A stretch of DNA of 64,000 nt from Rhodohalobacter sp. 614A (GCF_021462415.1 NZ_JAKEDS010000003.1:586743-650742), one strand, 5' to 3'; shown: positions 27,318 through 37,509, numbered from the stretch's first letter. Notes: generated from the letters alone by a model not told the origin. Program-made: numbers and translations.

Positions 27318-28178
27318 TCAAAAGAGTAACAAAATGGAAATAATGGTCAGAAGAATTCCGGTCCACTGTAATTTTGTGAATCGATCCTTCCAGAACACCA
27401 CACCAACCAGAGTTCCGCCAAGAACCGTTAACACATTTACAGCACTAAAAACGATCGCCCCGTTCATTCTCTCCAGGGCTTCAATCAAAAAAGTGGCTGC
27501 CAGTAAATTCGGGATTCCGACACATGCGCCAATCAGAAATTCTTTCTTTGTGAAATTCCATTCTCGTTTGATAATCACCGTGGAAATTCCAATCAGAAAA
27601 GCAGTAAAAAAGACAATGCCCATGAACTCCCCTTTTGAGAGAAGTTCCGAAAACTCGCGTTCATAAACTTTCAGGGAAGCATCCCCAATTCCGGTCATGA
27701 TGAATAATACCGGGAGCATCCAGCCGGAACTTGTATTCCTATCAAACAGGGATTCCTTGTTCGGCAAAAGCAGGTAGAGAACAACGAACACGAGTATCAA
27801 CCCAATCCATTGAACCCATGTTAACAGTTCGAGATACCACAACGTGGAAAGCAATACCGGGATGATCAGTGAAACTCTCATTGCCGCAACACTGATTCCC
27901 AACCCATTCTGATCCACCGATTTACTGTAAACAAAAAAATTGTAGATGAAGATAATCCCAACAAATACTGCCAAAAACATCGGGAAAATTAAATCTGACG
28001 AAAATGTATGAGTTCTCTCCTGGCGCTCATAAATCAGAAATGCTGTTGGAAACGCAATCAGATAATTAACTGTAATGACCCTAAGCGTGCTTAATTTTTG
28101 TTGCTCTGTTACTTTAAAAAAATGAGCAATCAGGATAGACGACAGGACGCATAGAATAATGTAAATCCACCCGACCAT
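27318..28178 (-). CDS. EamA/DMT family transporter
   Basis: A 286-residue protein with ten hydrophobic segments in two similar halves, the layout of drug/metabolite transporters. The second half contains AIVFSAVNVLTVLGGTLVGVVFWKDR, the usual EamA end, and a final TGILLTIISILLLF helix. The substrate is unknown. Its start overlaps the stop of the upstream lipoprotein gene by one base (TAATG), so the two are translationally coupled. Confidence 0.85.
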   Translation of the reverse strand: MVGWIYIILCVLSSILIAHFFKVTEQQKLSTLRVITVNYLIAFPTAFLIYERQERTHTFSSDLIFPMFLAVFVGIIFIYNFFVYSKSVDQNGLGISVAAMRVSLIIPVLLSTLWYLELLTWVQWIGLILVFVVLYLLLPNKESLFDRNTSSGWMLPVLFIMTGIGDASLKVYEREFSELLSKGEFMGIVFFTAFLIGISTVIIKREWNFTKKEFLIGACVGIPNLLAATFLIEALERMNGAIVFSAVNVLTVLGGTLVGVVFWKDRFTKLQWTGILLTIISILLLF

Positions 28179-29914
28179 TATTCTGAAAGGTCGATCGTAA
28201 AATTACCAAAAGCTTGTATTTCCTGCGGACGATCATGCAATCGCCGGGCTGTGTAGTCTACATTATTTTCGAGATGCCGGACAATTTGTGAAATCTCTGT
28301 ATTTCTTCTTTTTAAAGCATCTGCCAAATAGTAATTGAAAATGTGGTGGCGTTTATTTTCCGTTCCGCTGCTAATAAAAAGCGATGAATGCTGTCCCGGA
28401 CGATTACTGAAAATAATGGCTGAATTCGGAATTCTTCTCAACAGGCTGTTTGAGAATTTTTGCAATGCAGTTTGTGCATTGCGGCTATTATTCTGATTGT
28501 TTGCACCATTGACAGTACCAAATTCCAGATCAGCGAACAGAACGGCTGAAGATGGATTGATTCGTTCGAATAATTCCCGTACTGTCGTTTCGAGTTGTGA
28601 ATCATGATTGAGGGCATTGTTTTGATCCAGGTAAATGTTGCTGGAATCATCAATAAAAGCGGAACCGGAAAGATAAACGATCAGCGTTCCGGTAGAATCC
28701 ATTGGGGAAACTGTGGACAAACTGTCTTGCCAGTTTCCGGTTGAATCGATCTGAATTTCATGAATTTGATCTGGATTCATTTGCAGAGCATATCTCATAT
28801 AAAACCGAAACAGATCATGATCACGTGCCAGGTATTGGCGCGGCTCCGAAGAACTTGTAAAACCATTTGTGAGAATTACAGCTCTGTCATTCGGATTATT
28901 TTGGCGAAGAACGGGTACGGAATTTTCGACATCAATCTCACCAAAAGGTATTTCGGCAAACTCGAAGATATCCGGTGAGCCTGATTCTGTTTCCGACATC
29001 CATTCTATTTCACCGGCACTTTGCGAAACAAATACCTCTGAACCTCCAAACCGAACGCGGTACCAATCTTCAGAATAAACCTCAATTAATTCTAATGAAC
29101 TTCCATTTCCCACTTCTGTAACCACATTTAATTCGCTCACTGTGGGAGCATTTCGAATAATGGCAACGGGCCTGGTGATGGTTACAAATGGCGCAAGAAA
29201 ATCTGTAACCGGAACGGTTTGAGACGTTTGAAATCCATTGTAAGCGAGTTTTACTTCAATGGATGAATTGGAATCGATATCGTCATCAATATAATCGAGA
29301 AACGACACCAGGTTGATATCAAAGGTTCCATCAGAAATCACGATATCTGATTCAGAAAACACATTTTGGCCTTCATAATTAATCTCCAGGTTGATGTTTA
29401 AATCTTCATTAACCGAATCTGTTCTCAGCGTATCCGTTATAATTTCTGTACCGCTTCTCCGCTGCAGACGGGATTCACCTGTATGAATCGGCTCGCCGAC
29501 CGGCTCCATATTTGTAAATGACAGGCCAGCAAGAATAGCTGCAGTAACATTAAATGCAATCTGCTGACCAACGGACAAGGAAGGGAGAATCAGGTCTGTA
29601 TTTCCCGCAACAGCCGCAAAGGTGGCTCCGGTCAACCCAAGAATTAAAAATTTCCATTGAGGTTTATAATTTTGGACACTCCGCTCCACCCTCACTCTTC
29701 TTTCGTACTCCTTTTCAACCACTTTGTAAGTCGCAAAACTCATCACCGGATTCTCTACAGAAGGTTCGTCTTGCAGCAGCAAAATATGTTCTTCACTTAA
29801 AATGACGGGTTCTTTATCCAGGTTCACAGAGTTTTGATCCGTCACAACCCATCTGCTTGAGGAGCAGGAGCTTGTAATCAACAAGCATGCTATGAGGATA
29901 AGAATCCGTTTCAT
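28178..29914 (-). CDS. Lipoprotein with SH3-like domain and degenerate caspase-like domain
   Basis: A 578-residue lipoprotein (lipobox ITSSC, Cys17) with two hydrophobic segments at about 88-104 and 117-133. Residues 250-300 look like a bacterial SH3 domain (VEVGNGSSLELIEVYSEDWYRVRF-type pattern). Residues 326-578 follow the outline of caspase-like peptidase C14 domains: DRAVILTNG, ARDHDLFRFYM, LIVYLSGSAF, VLFADLEFG. The histidine expected in the GHG turn is Ser418, and the cysteine expected in DACxxG is Glu464, so it would be inactive. The caspase assignment is by eye. It lies directly after an outer-membrane barrel gene (10-base spacing), so the two may work together at the outer membrane. 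Confidence 0.6.
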   Translation of the reverse strand: MKRILILIACLLITSSCSSSRWVVTDQNSVNLDKEPVILSEEHILLLQDEPSVENPVMSFATYKVVEKEYERRVRVERSVQNYKPQWKFLILGLTGATFAAVAGNTDLILPSLSVGQQIAFNVTAAILAGLSFTNMEPVGEPIHTGESRLQRRSGTEIITDTLRTDSVNEDLNINLEINYEGQNVFSESDIVISDGTFDINLVSFLDYIDDDIDSNSSIEVKLAYNGFQTSQTVPVTDFLAPFVTITRPVAIIRNAPTVSELNVVTEVGNGSSLELIEVYSEDWYRVRFGGSEVFVSQSAGEIEWMSETESGSPDIFEFAEIPFGEIDVENSVPVLRQNNPNDRAVILTNGFTSSSEPRQYLARDHDLFRFYMRYALQMNPDQIHEIQIDSTGNWQDSLSTVSPMDSTGTLIVYLSGSAFIDDSSNIYLDQNNALNHDSQLETTVRELFERINPSSAVLFADLEFGTVNGANNQNNSRNAQTALQKFSNSLLRRIPNSAIIFSNRPGQHSSLFISSGTENKRHHIFNYYLADALKRRNTEISQIVRHLENNVDYTARRLHDRPQEIQAFGNFTIDLSE

Positions 29915-29923
29915 GATGGTAGT

Positions 29924-31222
29924 TTACAGTGAGATGACTCCGCCGATACCAAACAAATACCTGAACTTAAATGCGTCTTCCATTCCGGGCTCTGAAAGCC
30001 AGAAAGGCATATCAAACCGAACAACAAAACCGCGTGGCTTGCCGAGATTATCAGGAATATTGAATGCCAGTGAGAATCCAGCTCCAGCATCAGATACCCA
30101 GTCATCAGGCATATTATTTTCACTGTCCAGTTCGGTACCGGCGTCGTAAAACAGGTATGAATTAAAATGTAAAAAATCGGAGAGGTAAGGAATTCTTTGG
30201 AATAAGACGTCCACCGGATTCCAATAATCAAACTCGATATTTAAAGCCGTGATGGATTTGGAAAGAGGTGGAGTAATATCCGAATCCCCAATTGCGGCGA
30301 AATTACTGATCTCCTGCTCTGTATACCCTCTCAGGTTTGCTCCACCGGCTACCTGCAAATGTCCGCTGTTCATCCAGGGTTGAGGAATAGTTCCTTTTGC
30401 GCGTGTAATTCCGTTTTCCATCCAATGAACGGCCGGTTTACTGCTGACCGGAAAGAGATACTCCGGATCGGCGGCATCAGAAGCAAGGCCTGTAAATGAC
30501 CGGAGCCGAAATCCCCAGTTATCATTAAAAGGGATATCCTGAAGGGCTGTAAGGGTAAAAACGGAGTACGTATCATCCAAATATTGGAAACTACCTGTTG
30601 TCTCTAGCTGAAACCAACCGAGAGGATTGTCATCCTGAAGTCTGAATGTAAGGGTTGATAAAAATTTATCATCATCGCTCCAAAGAACCGGAAATGGAGT
30701 ATATTCGTCATCAAATCTTTTTTGATAGGATTGATAAAACCGAAGCTCCCGATACTTCCTTTCATCAAATCCTTGCTGCCAGCGTTTGTTGAACGCTATT
30801 CCATGATTGTGATAGCCCGTACGAATTGAGCTTAGAAATTGCACACTGGCTTCACTGCCAAAATCAGACCAAGCCAGGATCGGTTCGGTGAACGATACAT
30901 AGTAAGAAACAGGATTATCAGGAAACCACGTGCCCAGCCAAATCCCGGCATCAAGCCGATGAGGACCGTCATTGAATGTTCCCGGTACTTGTCCTCTTAC
31001 ACGAAGGCCGAGTCTTATACCGTCAACGTCGTTATACCAGGCATCGGGTGCAGGAAGGAATTCATAACCCGAACTTTGGGCATGAACATTTTGGAAAGTA
31101 ATGAGCGGTGCAAATAAAAAAAGCGCTAAAATCAGTTTAGTGATACGAGCCAATCGTCTAAAATTTGATTGGAAGTTATAATGTCGTGCACGAGTTTTAA
31201 CAAACGGCGTTGTTCCGGCCAT
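29924..31222 (-). CDS. Outer-membrane beta-barrel protein, Omp85-like without POTRA
   Basis: A 432-residue protein with a signal peptide ending near NVHAQ and alternating amphipathic strands to the end. The segment GGANLRGYTEQEI resembles the (V/I)RG(F/Y) loop-6 motif of Omp85/surface-antigen barrels, and GFVVRFDMPFWLS and FKFRYLFGIGG would be final strands. There are no POTRA repeats. The ATG at 31222 lies 91 bases inside the NUDIX gene; a TTG at 31153 would start the signal peptide immediately and cut the overlap to 22 bases, and is a serious alternative. Confidence 0.7.
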   Translation of the reverse strand: MAGTTPFVKTRARHYNFQSNFRRLARITKLILALFLFAPLITFQNVHAQSSGYEFLPAPDAWYNDVDGIRLGLRVRGQVPGTFNDGPHRLDAGIWLGTWFPDNPVSYYVSFTEPILAWSDFGSEASVQFLSSIRTGYHNHGIAFNKRWQQGFDERKYRELRFYQSYQKRFDDEYTPFPVLWSDDDKFLSTLTFRLQDDNPLGWFQLETTGSFQYLDDTYSVFTLTALQDIPFNDNWGFRLRSFTGLASDAADPEYLFPVSSKPAVHWMENGITRAKGTIPQPWMNSGHLQVAGGANLRGYTEQEISNFAAIGDSDITPPLSKSITALNIEFDYWNPVDVLFQRIPYLSDFLHFNSYLFYDAGTELDSENNMPDDWVSDAGAGFSLAFNIPDNLGKPRGFVVRFDMPFWLSEPGMEDAFKFRYLFGIGGVISL

Positions 31223-31590
31223 GGTATGACTTCAATGGCTTTTTCAATATTAAACCATTGTGCAACGCTGTGTTCTTTATCCAAAACCGGCGAAGCTGAA
31301 TCCTCAATTTGGGCAGCAAATGCCGGGATGGTTAAAATTTCGTCTGTATGATGTTCGTAAAATTTGTTGAGACTGGGAATCGTCCAGAACGTAACAGGTT
31401 TTAAGCGAGTCTCTTCATAAAGTTCCCGAAGAGCTGCTTCCCAATATGTTTCGCCCTCCTCCACTTTACCACCGATCATTCGCCACTGGCCATCGTACAG
31501 CTGACCTTTTGCACGTTTTAACAGCAAATATTCGGCATTGTCCTCTTTTACCCTGTAGGGATAGAGGTCAATGAGTTTTTTTTTAACCAT
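31132..31590 (-). CDS. NUDIX hydrolase
   Basis: A 152-residue pyrophosphohydrolase. The Nudix box runs from Gly41 to Leu63 (GKVEEGE, then LRELYEET), with Arg at the place of the usual second-last Gly. The substrate is not evident; the length and the box resemble dATP/8-oxo-type or nucleotide-sugar NUDIX enzymes. It overlaps the upstream uxs gene by 8 bases and the downstream barrel gene, so it is within one transcript with nucleotide-sugar genes. Confidence 0.9.
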   Translation of the reverse strand: MVKKKLIDLYPYRVKEDNAEYLLLKRAKGQLYDGQWRMIGGKVEEGETYWEAALRELYEETRLKPVTFWTIPSLNKFYEHHTDEILTIPAFAAQIEDSASPVLDKEHSVAQWFNIEKAIEVIPWPEQRRLLKLVHDIITSNQILDDWLVSLN

Positions 31591-32530
31591 TTTTTAAGAC
31601 CTGTTCCTTAAAATAGTCCATTGTTTTTCTCAGTCCTTCACTCCTGCTGGTTAATGGCCCCCAATCCAAAACTCTTTTTGCTTTGGAGATATCCGGCTGC
31701 CTTACCTGTGGGTCATCTTCGGGAAGCTCTCTGAATTCAATCTCACTTTTGCTCCCGGTAATTTTTATAATCTCTTTGGCAAAATCGAGAATCGTTACTT
31801 CTTCCGGATTGCCAATGTTTACCGGTTCTACTTCGTCACTTTCGGCGAGGCGATAAATGCCTTCAATCAAATCATCTACATAAGTAAAAGACCGCGTTTG
31901 GCTTCCATCTCCAAAAACAGTGAGCGGCTTATTTCTGAGCGCCTGACGAAAAAATGTAGGTAAAGCACGGCCGTCTTTGAGTCTCATCCGGGAACCGTAA
32001 GTGTTAAAAATCCTCACAATTCGGGTTTCTATTTTGTGATAACGATGATAGGCCATGGTCATAGCCTCGGCAAAACGTTTGGCTTCATCGTATACGCCGC
32101 GCAGACCGGTTGGATTGACATGCCCCCAATAAGTCTCTTTTTGGGGATGTTCGAGCGGATCTCCATACACTTCACTTGTTGATGCAAGCAGAAATTTGGA
32201 CTTTTTAGCCCTCGCAAGCCCTAATGCTTTATGCGTTCCAAGCGAGCCCACTTTGAGGGTTTGAATGGGCATTTCAAGGTAATCAATGGGTGATGCCGGA
32301 GATGCAAAGTGCAGAATTAAATCGATAGGCCCGTCTACGTACAGGTAATTGGTGACATCGTGCTTGATAAACTTAAACCGGTCGCTTCCAAAAAGGTGAG
32401 CGATGTTGCTCTCCGCACCGGTAATAAGATTATCCATGCAAATTACATCCCAGCCGTCATTATGATATCTGTCACATAAATGCGAACCAAGAAACCCTGC
32501 GCCGCCTGTAATTAGAACTCGTTTATTCAA
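31583..32530 (-). CDS. uxs: UDP-glucuronate decarboxylase (UDP-xylose synthase)
   Basis: An extended SDR of 315 residues that decarboxylates UDP-glucuronate to UDP-xylose. GGAGFLGSH lies at 9-17, the catalytic Ser119 and Glu120 in [14 protein letters not shown], and Tyr147 and Lys151 in YDEAK. The [12 protein letters not shown] stretch with Glu120 is the mark of UXS as against epimerases. It lies directly downstream of UDP-glucose dehydrogenase, completing the route UDP-glucose to UDP-glucuronate to UDP-xylose for surface polysaccharide. Confidence 0.95.
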   Translation of the reverse strand: MNKRVLITGGAGFLGSHLCDRYHNDGWDVICMDNLITGAESNIAHLFGSDRFKFIKHDVTNYLYVDGPIDLILHFASPASPIDYLEMPIQTLKVGSLGTHKALGLARAKKSKFLLASTSEVYGDPLEHPQKETYWGHVNPTGLRGVYDEAKRFAEAMTMAYHRYHKIETRIVRIFNTYGSRMRLKDGRALPTFFRQALRNKPLTVFGDGSQTRSFTYVDDLIEGIYRLAESDEVEPVNIGNPEEVTILDFAKEIIKITGSKSEIEFRELPEDDPQVRQPDISKAKRVLDWGPLTSRSEGLRKTMDYFKEQVLKNG

Positions 32531-32561
32531 TAGTTACCGGGTTAAATTGTTCAACAAATCC

Positions 32562-33914
32562 TTATGAAGGAATCGTTTGCTTTATATTGACACTTGGGCG
32601 GCCTACACTAATATACGTCAAGCCGGCTTCCTCAGCCCTTTTCAGATCGTAAAGATTACGTCCGTCAAAAATGACCGGCTCTTTCATTACTTCTGCAAAC
32701 CGTGACAGGTCGGGACGCCTGAATTCATTCCATTCAGTACAGATAATCAGCGCGTCAACATCTTCGATCACCGTGTCGCGATCATTCATGAATTCCATAT
32801 TCGCCAACGTTTCCTCAGACGATGCCACTCGGAAAGTTTCGATGGCTTCCGGATCATAAGCTTTCATTTTTACACCCATTTTGGCGAGCTGATCCGTAAT
32901 ATACAGAGAGGGAGCTTCGCGAATATCATCCGTTTCGGGTTTGAATGACAGTCCCCAAATTCCTACGGTTTTTCCTTCTAAATTTCCATTATAGAAGAGT
33001 TTCATTTTCTCGACAATGGACGTTTTTTGAGATTCATTCACTTTCATCACTGAATCAAGAATCTTAAAATCGTAACCAAATTCACCCGCTGTGTGATGAA
33101 TTGCCTGAACATCTTTCGGGAAACAGCTTCCGCCGTAACCAATGCCAGCAAAGAGAAAACGCTTACCGATCCTGGTATCTGTACCAATTCCACGCCGGAC
33201 ATTATCCACATCCGCACCAACTTTCTCGCATACATTTGCGATTTCATTCATAAATGTAATTTTTGTGGCAAGCATGGCATTGGCTGCGTATTTGGTCAGC
33301 TCGGAGCTTCGTTCATCCATAATGATGATAGGATTGCCACTTCGCACAAACGGCTCGTAAAGTGCCGTCATAAGATCTGCCGCTTTTTGGCTTCGGGTTC
33401 CTACTACAACCCTTTCCGGCTTCATAAAATCTTCTACAGCAGCGCCTTCTCTGAGAAATTCCGGATTGGAAACCACGTCAAAGTCGGCATCCGTTTTGGA
33501 TGCAATTTTTTCGTGAACTTTGTCAGCCGTTCCTACAGGAACCGTACTTTTATTCACAATTACTTTGTAGTCGGGGTATTTATTAAAAAGATCACCCAGA
33601 TCGTCAGCTACTTTTAAAACAAAGCTCAGATCTGCCTGGCCATTTGCCCCGGGAGGCGTGGGAAGGCAGAGAAAAATGATTTCTGATTCTTTAAATGCAT
33701 CTTCAAGTTGAGTTGTAAAGGTGAGCCTCTTTTCACGAATGGCACGATCGAAAACACGATTCAGGCCGGGTTCGTAAATCGGCACTTCTCCTTTTTGCAT
33801 TCGTTGAACTTTTCTTTCATCGATATCCACGCACATTACGTCATTGCCACTATCTGCAAAACATGTGCCCGTTACAAGACCAACATAGCCGGTACCAATT
33901 ACTCCAATCTTCAT
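32562..33914 (-). CDS. ugd: UDP-glucose 6-dehydrogenase
   Basis: A 450-residue NAD-dependent enzyme that oxidises UDP-glucose to UDP-glucuronate. The N-terminal Rossmann motif is GTGYVGLVTG (residues 7-16), the catalytic Cys264 lies in GYGGSCFPKD, and the C-terminal part has the WGLSFKPETDDIREAPS block. It is 31 bases upstream of uxs and three bases behind greA. Confidence 0.97.
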   Translation of the reverse strand: MKIGVIGTGYVGLVTGTCFADSGNDVMCVDIDERKVQRMQKGEVPIYEPGLNRVFDRAIREKRLTFTTQLEDAFKESEIIFLCLPTPPGANGQADLSFVLKVADDLGDLFNKYPDYKVIVNKSTVPVGTADKVHEKIASKTDADFDVVSNPEFLREGAAVEDFMKPERVVVGTRSQKAADLMTALYEPFVRSGNPIIIMDERSSELTKYAANAMLATKITFMNEIANVCEKVGADVDNVRRGIGTDTRIGKRFLFAGIGYGGSCFPKDVQAIHHTAGEFGYDFKILDSVMKVNESQKTSIVEKMKLFYNGNLEGKTVGIWGLSFKPETDDIREAPSLYITDQLAKMGVKMKAYDPEAIETFRVASSEETLANMEFMNDRDTVIEDVDALIICTEWNEFRRPDLSRFAEVMKEPVIFDGRNLYDLKRAEEAGLTYISVGRPSVNIKQTIPS

Positions 33915-33917
33915 TTC

Positions 33918-34388
33918 TTAACGCTCAATATTTAATATTTCAAGTTCAAGAGTTCCTGCGGGTACATCTACGGAAACCTTTTCTCCTACTTCAGTTCCGA
34001 GAATAGCTTTTCCGATTGGCGAATCCACAGAAATTTTACCCTCTTTAAAGTTGGCTTCGTCTTTTGAAACCAGGGTATATTTCATCTTCTTGTCGGTTTT
34101 CTTATTTAAGATTGTAACTGTAGACAAGAGATATGCCTTTGATGTATTAATATCATCTTTATTAATAATTTGCGCGGTGGCAAGTGTATTCTCAAGTTCG
34201 GCAATTTTCTTTTCAAGATGTCCCTGGGCTTCCTTTGCTGCATCATATTCAGCATTTTCACTCAGGTCACCCTTTGCCCTTGCTTCGGCAATTTCCTGTG
34301 CAATTTCTTTTCTGCCCCTTGTTTTCAGGTCTCTTAACTCCTCATCTAACTTTTCGTATCCTTCTTTAGATAGATAGTTTTTTCTCAT
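33918..34388 (-). CDS. greA: Transcription elongation factor GreA
   Basis: A 156-residue factor that rescues backtracked RNA polymerase. The N-terminal coiled coil shows LSKEGYEKLDEELRDLKTRGR and RAKGDLSENAEYDAAKEAQ with the two acidic tip residues; the C-terminal domain has SPIGKAILGTEVGEKVSVDVP. It leads the train greA-ugd-uxs-nudix and further genes. Confidence 0.96.
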   Translation of the reverse strand: MRKNYLSKEGYEKLDEELRDLKTRGRKEIAQEIAEARAKGDLSENAEYDAAKEAQGHLEKKIAELENTLATAQIINKDDINTSKAYLLSTVTILNKKTDKKMKYTLVSKDEANFKEGKISVDSPIGKAILGTEVGEKVSVDVPAGTLELEILNIER

Positions 34389-34417
34389 AGCGTTGATCTA
34401 GTTCGGCTTTAAAATAG

Positions 34418-34443
34418 AAATAGCAGTACAATCACTGCTATTT
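34418..34443. other. Hairpin in the greA leader
   Basis: A perfect 10-base stem, AAATAGCAGT at 34418-34427 with ACTGCTATTT at 34434-34443, around a 6-base loop, 29 bases upstream of greA. On the minus strand CTATTTTAA follows, so it may end the DoxX transcript weakly or lie in the greA leader. greA leaders are known to be regulated in E. coli. Confidence 0.45.
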
Positions 34444-34604
34444 ATGATCCAATTATTTGACTATTATTCAGATTAGTAAAAATATGATGATATGCGCTGT
34501 TTCCCAACCAGTTTTTTCTCTTGATTGCCGATTGCGTTCATCAAGCGGCCCTGCATTAAATTTGATCAGGTTTTGCCAGACTGATTATCTTTTCAAAACG
34601 CTCT

Positions 34605-35036
34605 TTATCTATACCCTCTCGATCTCTTATTGAACGTTTTGTCGACAGAATATTTACCCGCACCTGTCAAAAACAGAACGATAAACATTACCAGAAAAAG
34701 AACACCTTTCTCTTTTTGGCTGAAAGGGTCGCTACCGTGGGCAACAAATACCACTACGATCATATTTATGATGAGTGGAATTAAAGCCAGGCGTGTCCAC
34801 AATCCTATCAAAACAAAAAAAGCACAGATAGCTTCGGCAAAGGTAACAAGGAAGAGAGAGGTGGTTGGGCCAATGCCTAAGGGATCACCAAAACCGAAGT
34901 TTCCTTCCAGTATTCTCATAAGTTTAGGGATTCCGTGAGTCATGATAAGACAGGCCGCTCCAATTCTGAGCAACAGAACAGCTACGTCGGGGCTCACAAT
35001 TTCATTCAGTCGAGGGGAATTCAGCATTTTAAACAT
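34605..35036 (-). CDS. DoxX family membrane protein
   Basis: A 143-residue protein with four hydrophobic segments and the DoxX marks LLRIGAACLIMTHGIPKL and FAEAICAFFVLIGLWTRL. Function of the family is unsettled; some members are subunits of membrane quinone-linked systems. It is the last gene of the sugar-oxidising group, 64 bases behind the sulfatase. Confidence 0.88.
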   Translation of the reverse strand: MFKMLNSPRLNEIVSPDVAVLLLRIGAACLIMTHGIPKLMRILEGNFGFGDPLGIGPTTSLFLVTFAEAICAFFVLIGLWTRLALIPLIINMIVVVFVAHGSDPFSQKEKGVLFLVMFIVLFLTGAGKYSVDKTFNKRSRGYR

Positions 35037-35100
35037 CAGTAATTTACAAGCTTATCTTTTACATTTTAGTGAATGGTTTTTCAAACTTGATGAAATAGCA

Positions 35101-36573
35101 TCATTGTTTGACGTGAATTTTCTTTTCATTGGCTCTAAAAAGGCCGGGTGGGCGGAACCGAACATCTGATGCATCGTTTTCGGAGAAAGTCCTGAACATT
35201 TCAGATTTCATTTCCTGAATCCGTTCCTGGTGCTCAGGAGCATCAATCAAATTGTACATTTCCTGAGGATCCGTTTCCAGATCGTAGAACTCATTTTTAT
35301 CCCACAATCCGTGATAGTAAATATACTTGTACCGATCTCCACGGATGGCATAAACCGTGGGTGTTTGTGGAAAAGCATCCTCCCAAAAGTATTGATATAC
35401 AAATGTTGATCGCCAGTCATCCGGAGTATTTCCGGCTAAAATTGGCAGAAACGACTGGCCATCAACCACATGATCTTCAGGCATGGAGCCGTCGGCAATA
35501 TCCAAAAAGGTGGGAGTCATGTCGATATTCATAATATTCTCCTCAATAACGGTTCCCGGTTCAATAAAACCCGGGGCCCATGCCAACAAGGGTACGCGCA
35601 TGGACTCTTCATACGCCTGGCGCTTGTCAATCAAACCGTGTTCTCCAAGCATAAAACCATTATCTCCCATGTAAAGAACCAGGGTTTCTTCTGCCAGGCC
35701 ATTTTCTTCCAAGTAATCAAGAACTCTTGCAATGCTTTCGTCCACACCCATTAGCGATTCGCTGTATCGAACGATCAAATCTTCCAGGCTCTGCGGGTGA
35801 TCATCCCGATTATGATACATATAATCCACACCGTGCCAACTGTAGCGCTGTTCCCGAACCCAATCCGGTTTTCCTTCATAATTCCGCTCAATATTCTTCA
35901 TAGACTGCGGCATGGGGATATAAGAATCTGCGTACATACCCTCATGACGTTCGGCCGGTTCGAATTCTGCATGGACTGCTTTATGCGACAGATAAGCAAA
36001 AAACGGTTGATCACGATCAATTTCGTCCAACCAGTCAAGAGTAAGATCGGTGAGAATATCCGTTACATATCCTTCGTATTGATCCCTCTCACCATCCACG
36101 TTCAATGTGGGGTTGTAGTAAACTCCCTGTCCGCGAAAACTCACCCATCGGTCAAATCCGGGTTTGGGATCATCACTTTCACCGCCGATATGCCACTTTC
36201 CAAAAAATGCGGTTTGATATCCTGCATCTTTCATCGCTGTTGAAACCAATGACGTACCTTCCGGAAGCGTGTTGGTATTATCCACAACGCGATGACGAAA
36301 TGTATACTGCCCCGTAAGAATAGACGCCCGGCTTGGTGAACAAAGCGAAGTACTGACAAATGCGTTGGCAAGATGTGCTCCCTCTTCAGCCATCCTGTCC
36401 ATAGCAGGAGTTTCCAGAAAGTCCGGGCTATTGGGATGAAAGCCCATGTAATCATACCGGTGATCGTCACTCAGTATAAAAATGACATTCTTTGGGGTTT
36501 GTTGTGCGGATGCAAATGAATTAAAAATCAAAGAAAGAGACGCGAGCAATAAGAGAGTGCTGAACCGTTTCAT
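35101..36573 (-). CDS. Secreted sulfatase (Cys-type)
   Basis: A 490-residue sulfatase, signal peptide ending near SFASAQ. The site of formylglycine formation is Cys78 in CSPSR, followed by ASILTGQYTFRH; metal ligands appear in ILSDDHRYD and MGDNGFMLGEHG. Activation needs a formylglycine-generating or anaerobic maturase enzyme encoded elsewhere. It would remove sulfate esters from a glycan in the periplasm. The ATG at 36573 is chosen over 36606 because the signal peptide then starts directly. It lies between DUF1080 and DoxX genes. Confidence 0.93.
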   Translation of the reverse strand: MKRFSTLLLLASLSLIFNSFASAQQTPKNVIFILSDDHRYDYMGFHPNSPDFLETPAMDRMAEEGAHLANAFVSTSLCSPSRASILTGQYTFRHRVVDNTNTLPEGTSLVSTAMKDAGYQTAFFGKWHIGGESDDPKPGFDRWVSFRGQGVYYNPTLNVDGERDQYEGYVTDILTDLTLDWLDEIDRDQPFFAYLSHKAVHAEFEPAERHEGMYADSYIPMPQSMKNIERNYEGKPDWVREQRYSWHGVDYMYHNRDDHPQSLEDLIVRYSESLMGVDESIARVLDYLEENGLAEETLVLYMGDNGFMLGEHGLIDKRQAYEESMRVPLLAWAPGFIEPGTVIEENIMNIDMTPTFLDIADGSMPEDHVVDGQSFLPILAGNTPDDWRSTFVYQYFWEDAFPQTPTVYAIRGDRYKYIYYHGLWDKNEFYDLETDPQEMYNLIDAPEHQERIQEMKSEMFRTFSENDASDVRFRPPGLFRANEKKIHVKQ

Positions 36574-36705
36574 GTCTGGTGATTTAATACTGTAATTAGG
36601 ACACAATAAATAGTAAGTATAATGAACCGAAATCTATAAATCTGATTTAATTTGTAAAAACAAAAAATCGCGGATTCAGACTGAATTCAACTCTGGTTTC
36701 CCATC

Positions 36706-37509
36706 TTATTCAAGATGATCTTTAATACTGAATTGATCGTTGTCCAGCGGACGAATCCAGATATTTCGATAGCTCACTTTTGAATTATGATCTTGCAGCA
36801 TTATAGGTGCTTTGCCATGCTTATTATATTCGGGATAGCCAATGTAGGGAGTATGACCATAAATCTCGGTATTATTCTGAACCACCACGCCGTTCCAAAT
36901 AACCGTAATTCGCGCCGGTTCTTTCATGGATCCATCTTCATTAAACCGTGGTGCTTTGTAGGAAATATTATAAGTTTCCCACTCACCCGGCTTCCTGGTC
37001 GGGTTTGCCAACGGAGAGGTCTGCTTGTAAATACTTCCGGCCATTCCATTGATATAGGTAGGATTTTCATGAGCATCCAAAACCTGCAATTCATAGATCT
37101 TCTGAAGAAAAACGCCGCTGTTTCCCCGATTCTGTCCCTTGTGTTCCATATTCATCGGAGATCTCCATTCAATATAGAGTTGAACATCCCCGAAGGATTC
37201 TTTGGTTTGAATATTGCCCGTTCCCGGAACAACAGTCATCGCTCCGTCTTCTTCGATGTCCCATTCTGCTTCTCCACCATTTACCGATTCCCAGTTACTC
37301 AAATCGGTTCCATCGAAAAGAATAATCGCATCAGACGGGGCATCGATTGAGGTATTCTCACCTGCGCTAATAACAGGTGGTTCGGGCTCGTAAAATTCGG
37401 TGTCAGCTGGTTCCATTTCCTGATCCTGTGCACATGATATGGACACCATCCCCAGCATCAAAAAAAGTATACTTAGAAATATAGTTGTTGATGTTATTGC
37501 TGTTTTCAT
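36706..37509 (-). CDS. DUF1080 (3-keto-disaccharide hydrolase-type) lipoprotein
   Basis: A 267-residue secreted or lipid-anchored protein (VSISC lipobox) of family DUF1080/PF06439. Family marks are IILFDGTDLSNWES, EWRSPMN, GNSGVFLQKIYELQVLDAH, WETYNISYKAPRF and the final VSYRNIWIRPL. Some members cleave 3-keto-glycosides, in line with the Gfo/Idh/MocA gene just upstream. The ATG at 37509 is chosen; the frame remains open to 37593 but that part reads through a palindromic repeat. Confidence 0.9.
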   Translation of the reverse strand: MKTAITSTTIFLSILFLMLGMVSISCAQDQEMEPADTEFYEPEPPVISAGENTSIDAPSDAIILFDGTDLSNWESVNGGEAEWDIEEDGAMTVVPGTGNIQTKESFGDVQLYIEWRSPMNMEHKGQNRGNSGVFLQKIYELQVLDAHENPTYINGMAGSIYKQTSPLANPTRKPGEWETYNISYKAPRFNEDGSMKEPARITVIWNGVVVQNNTEIYGHTPYIGYPEYNKHGKAPIMLQDHNSKVSYRNIWIRPLDNDQFSIKDHLE

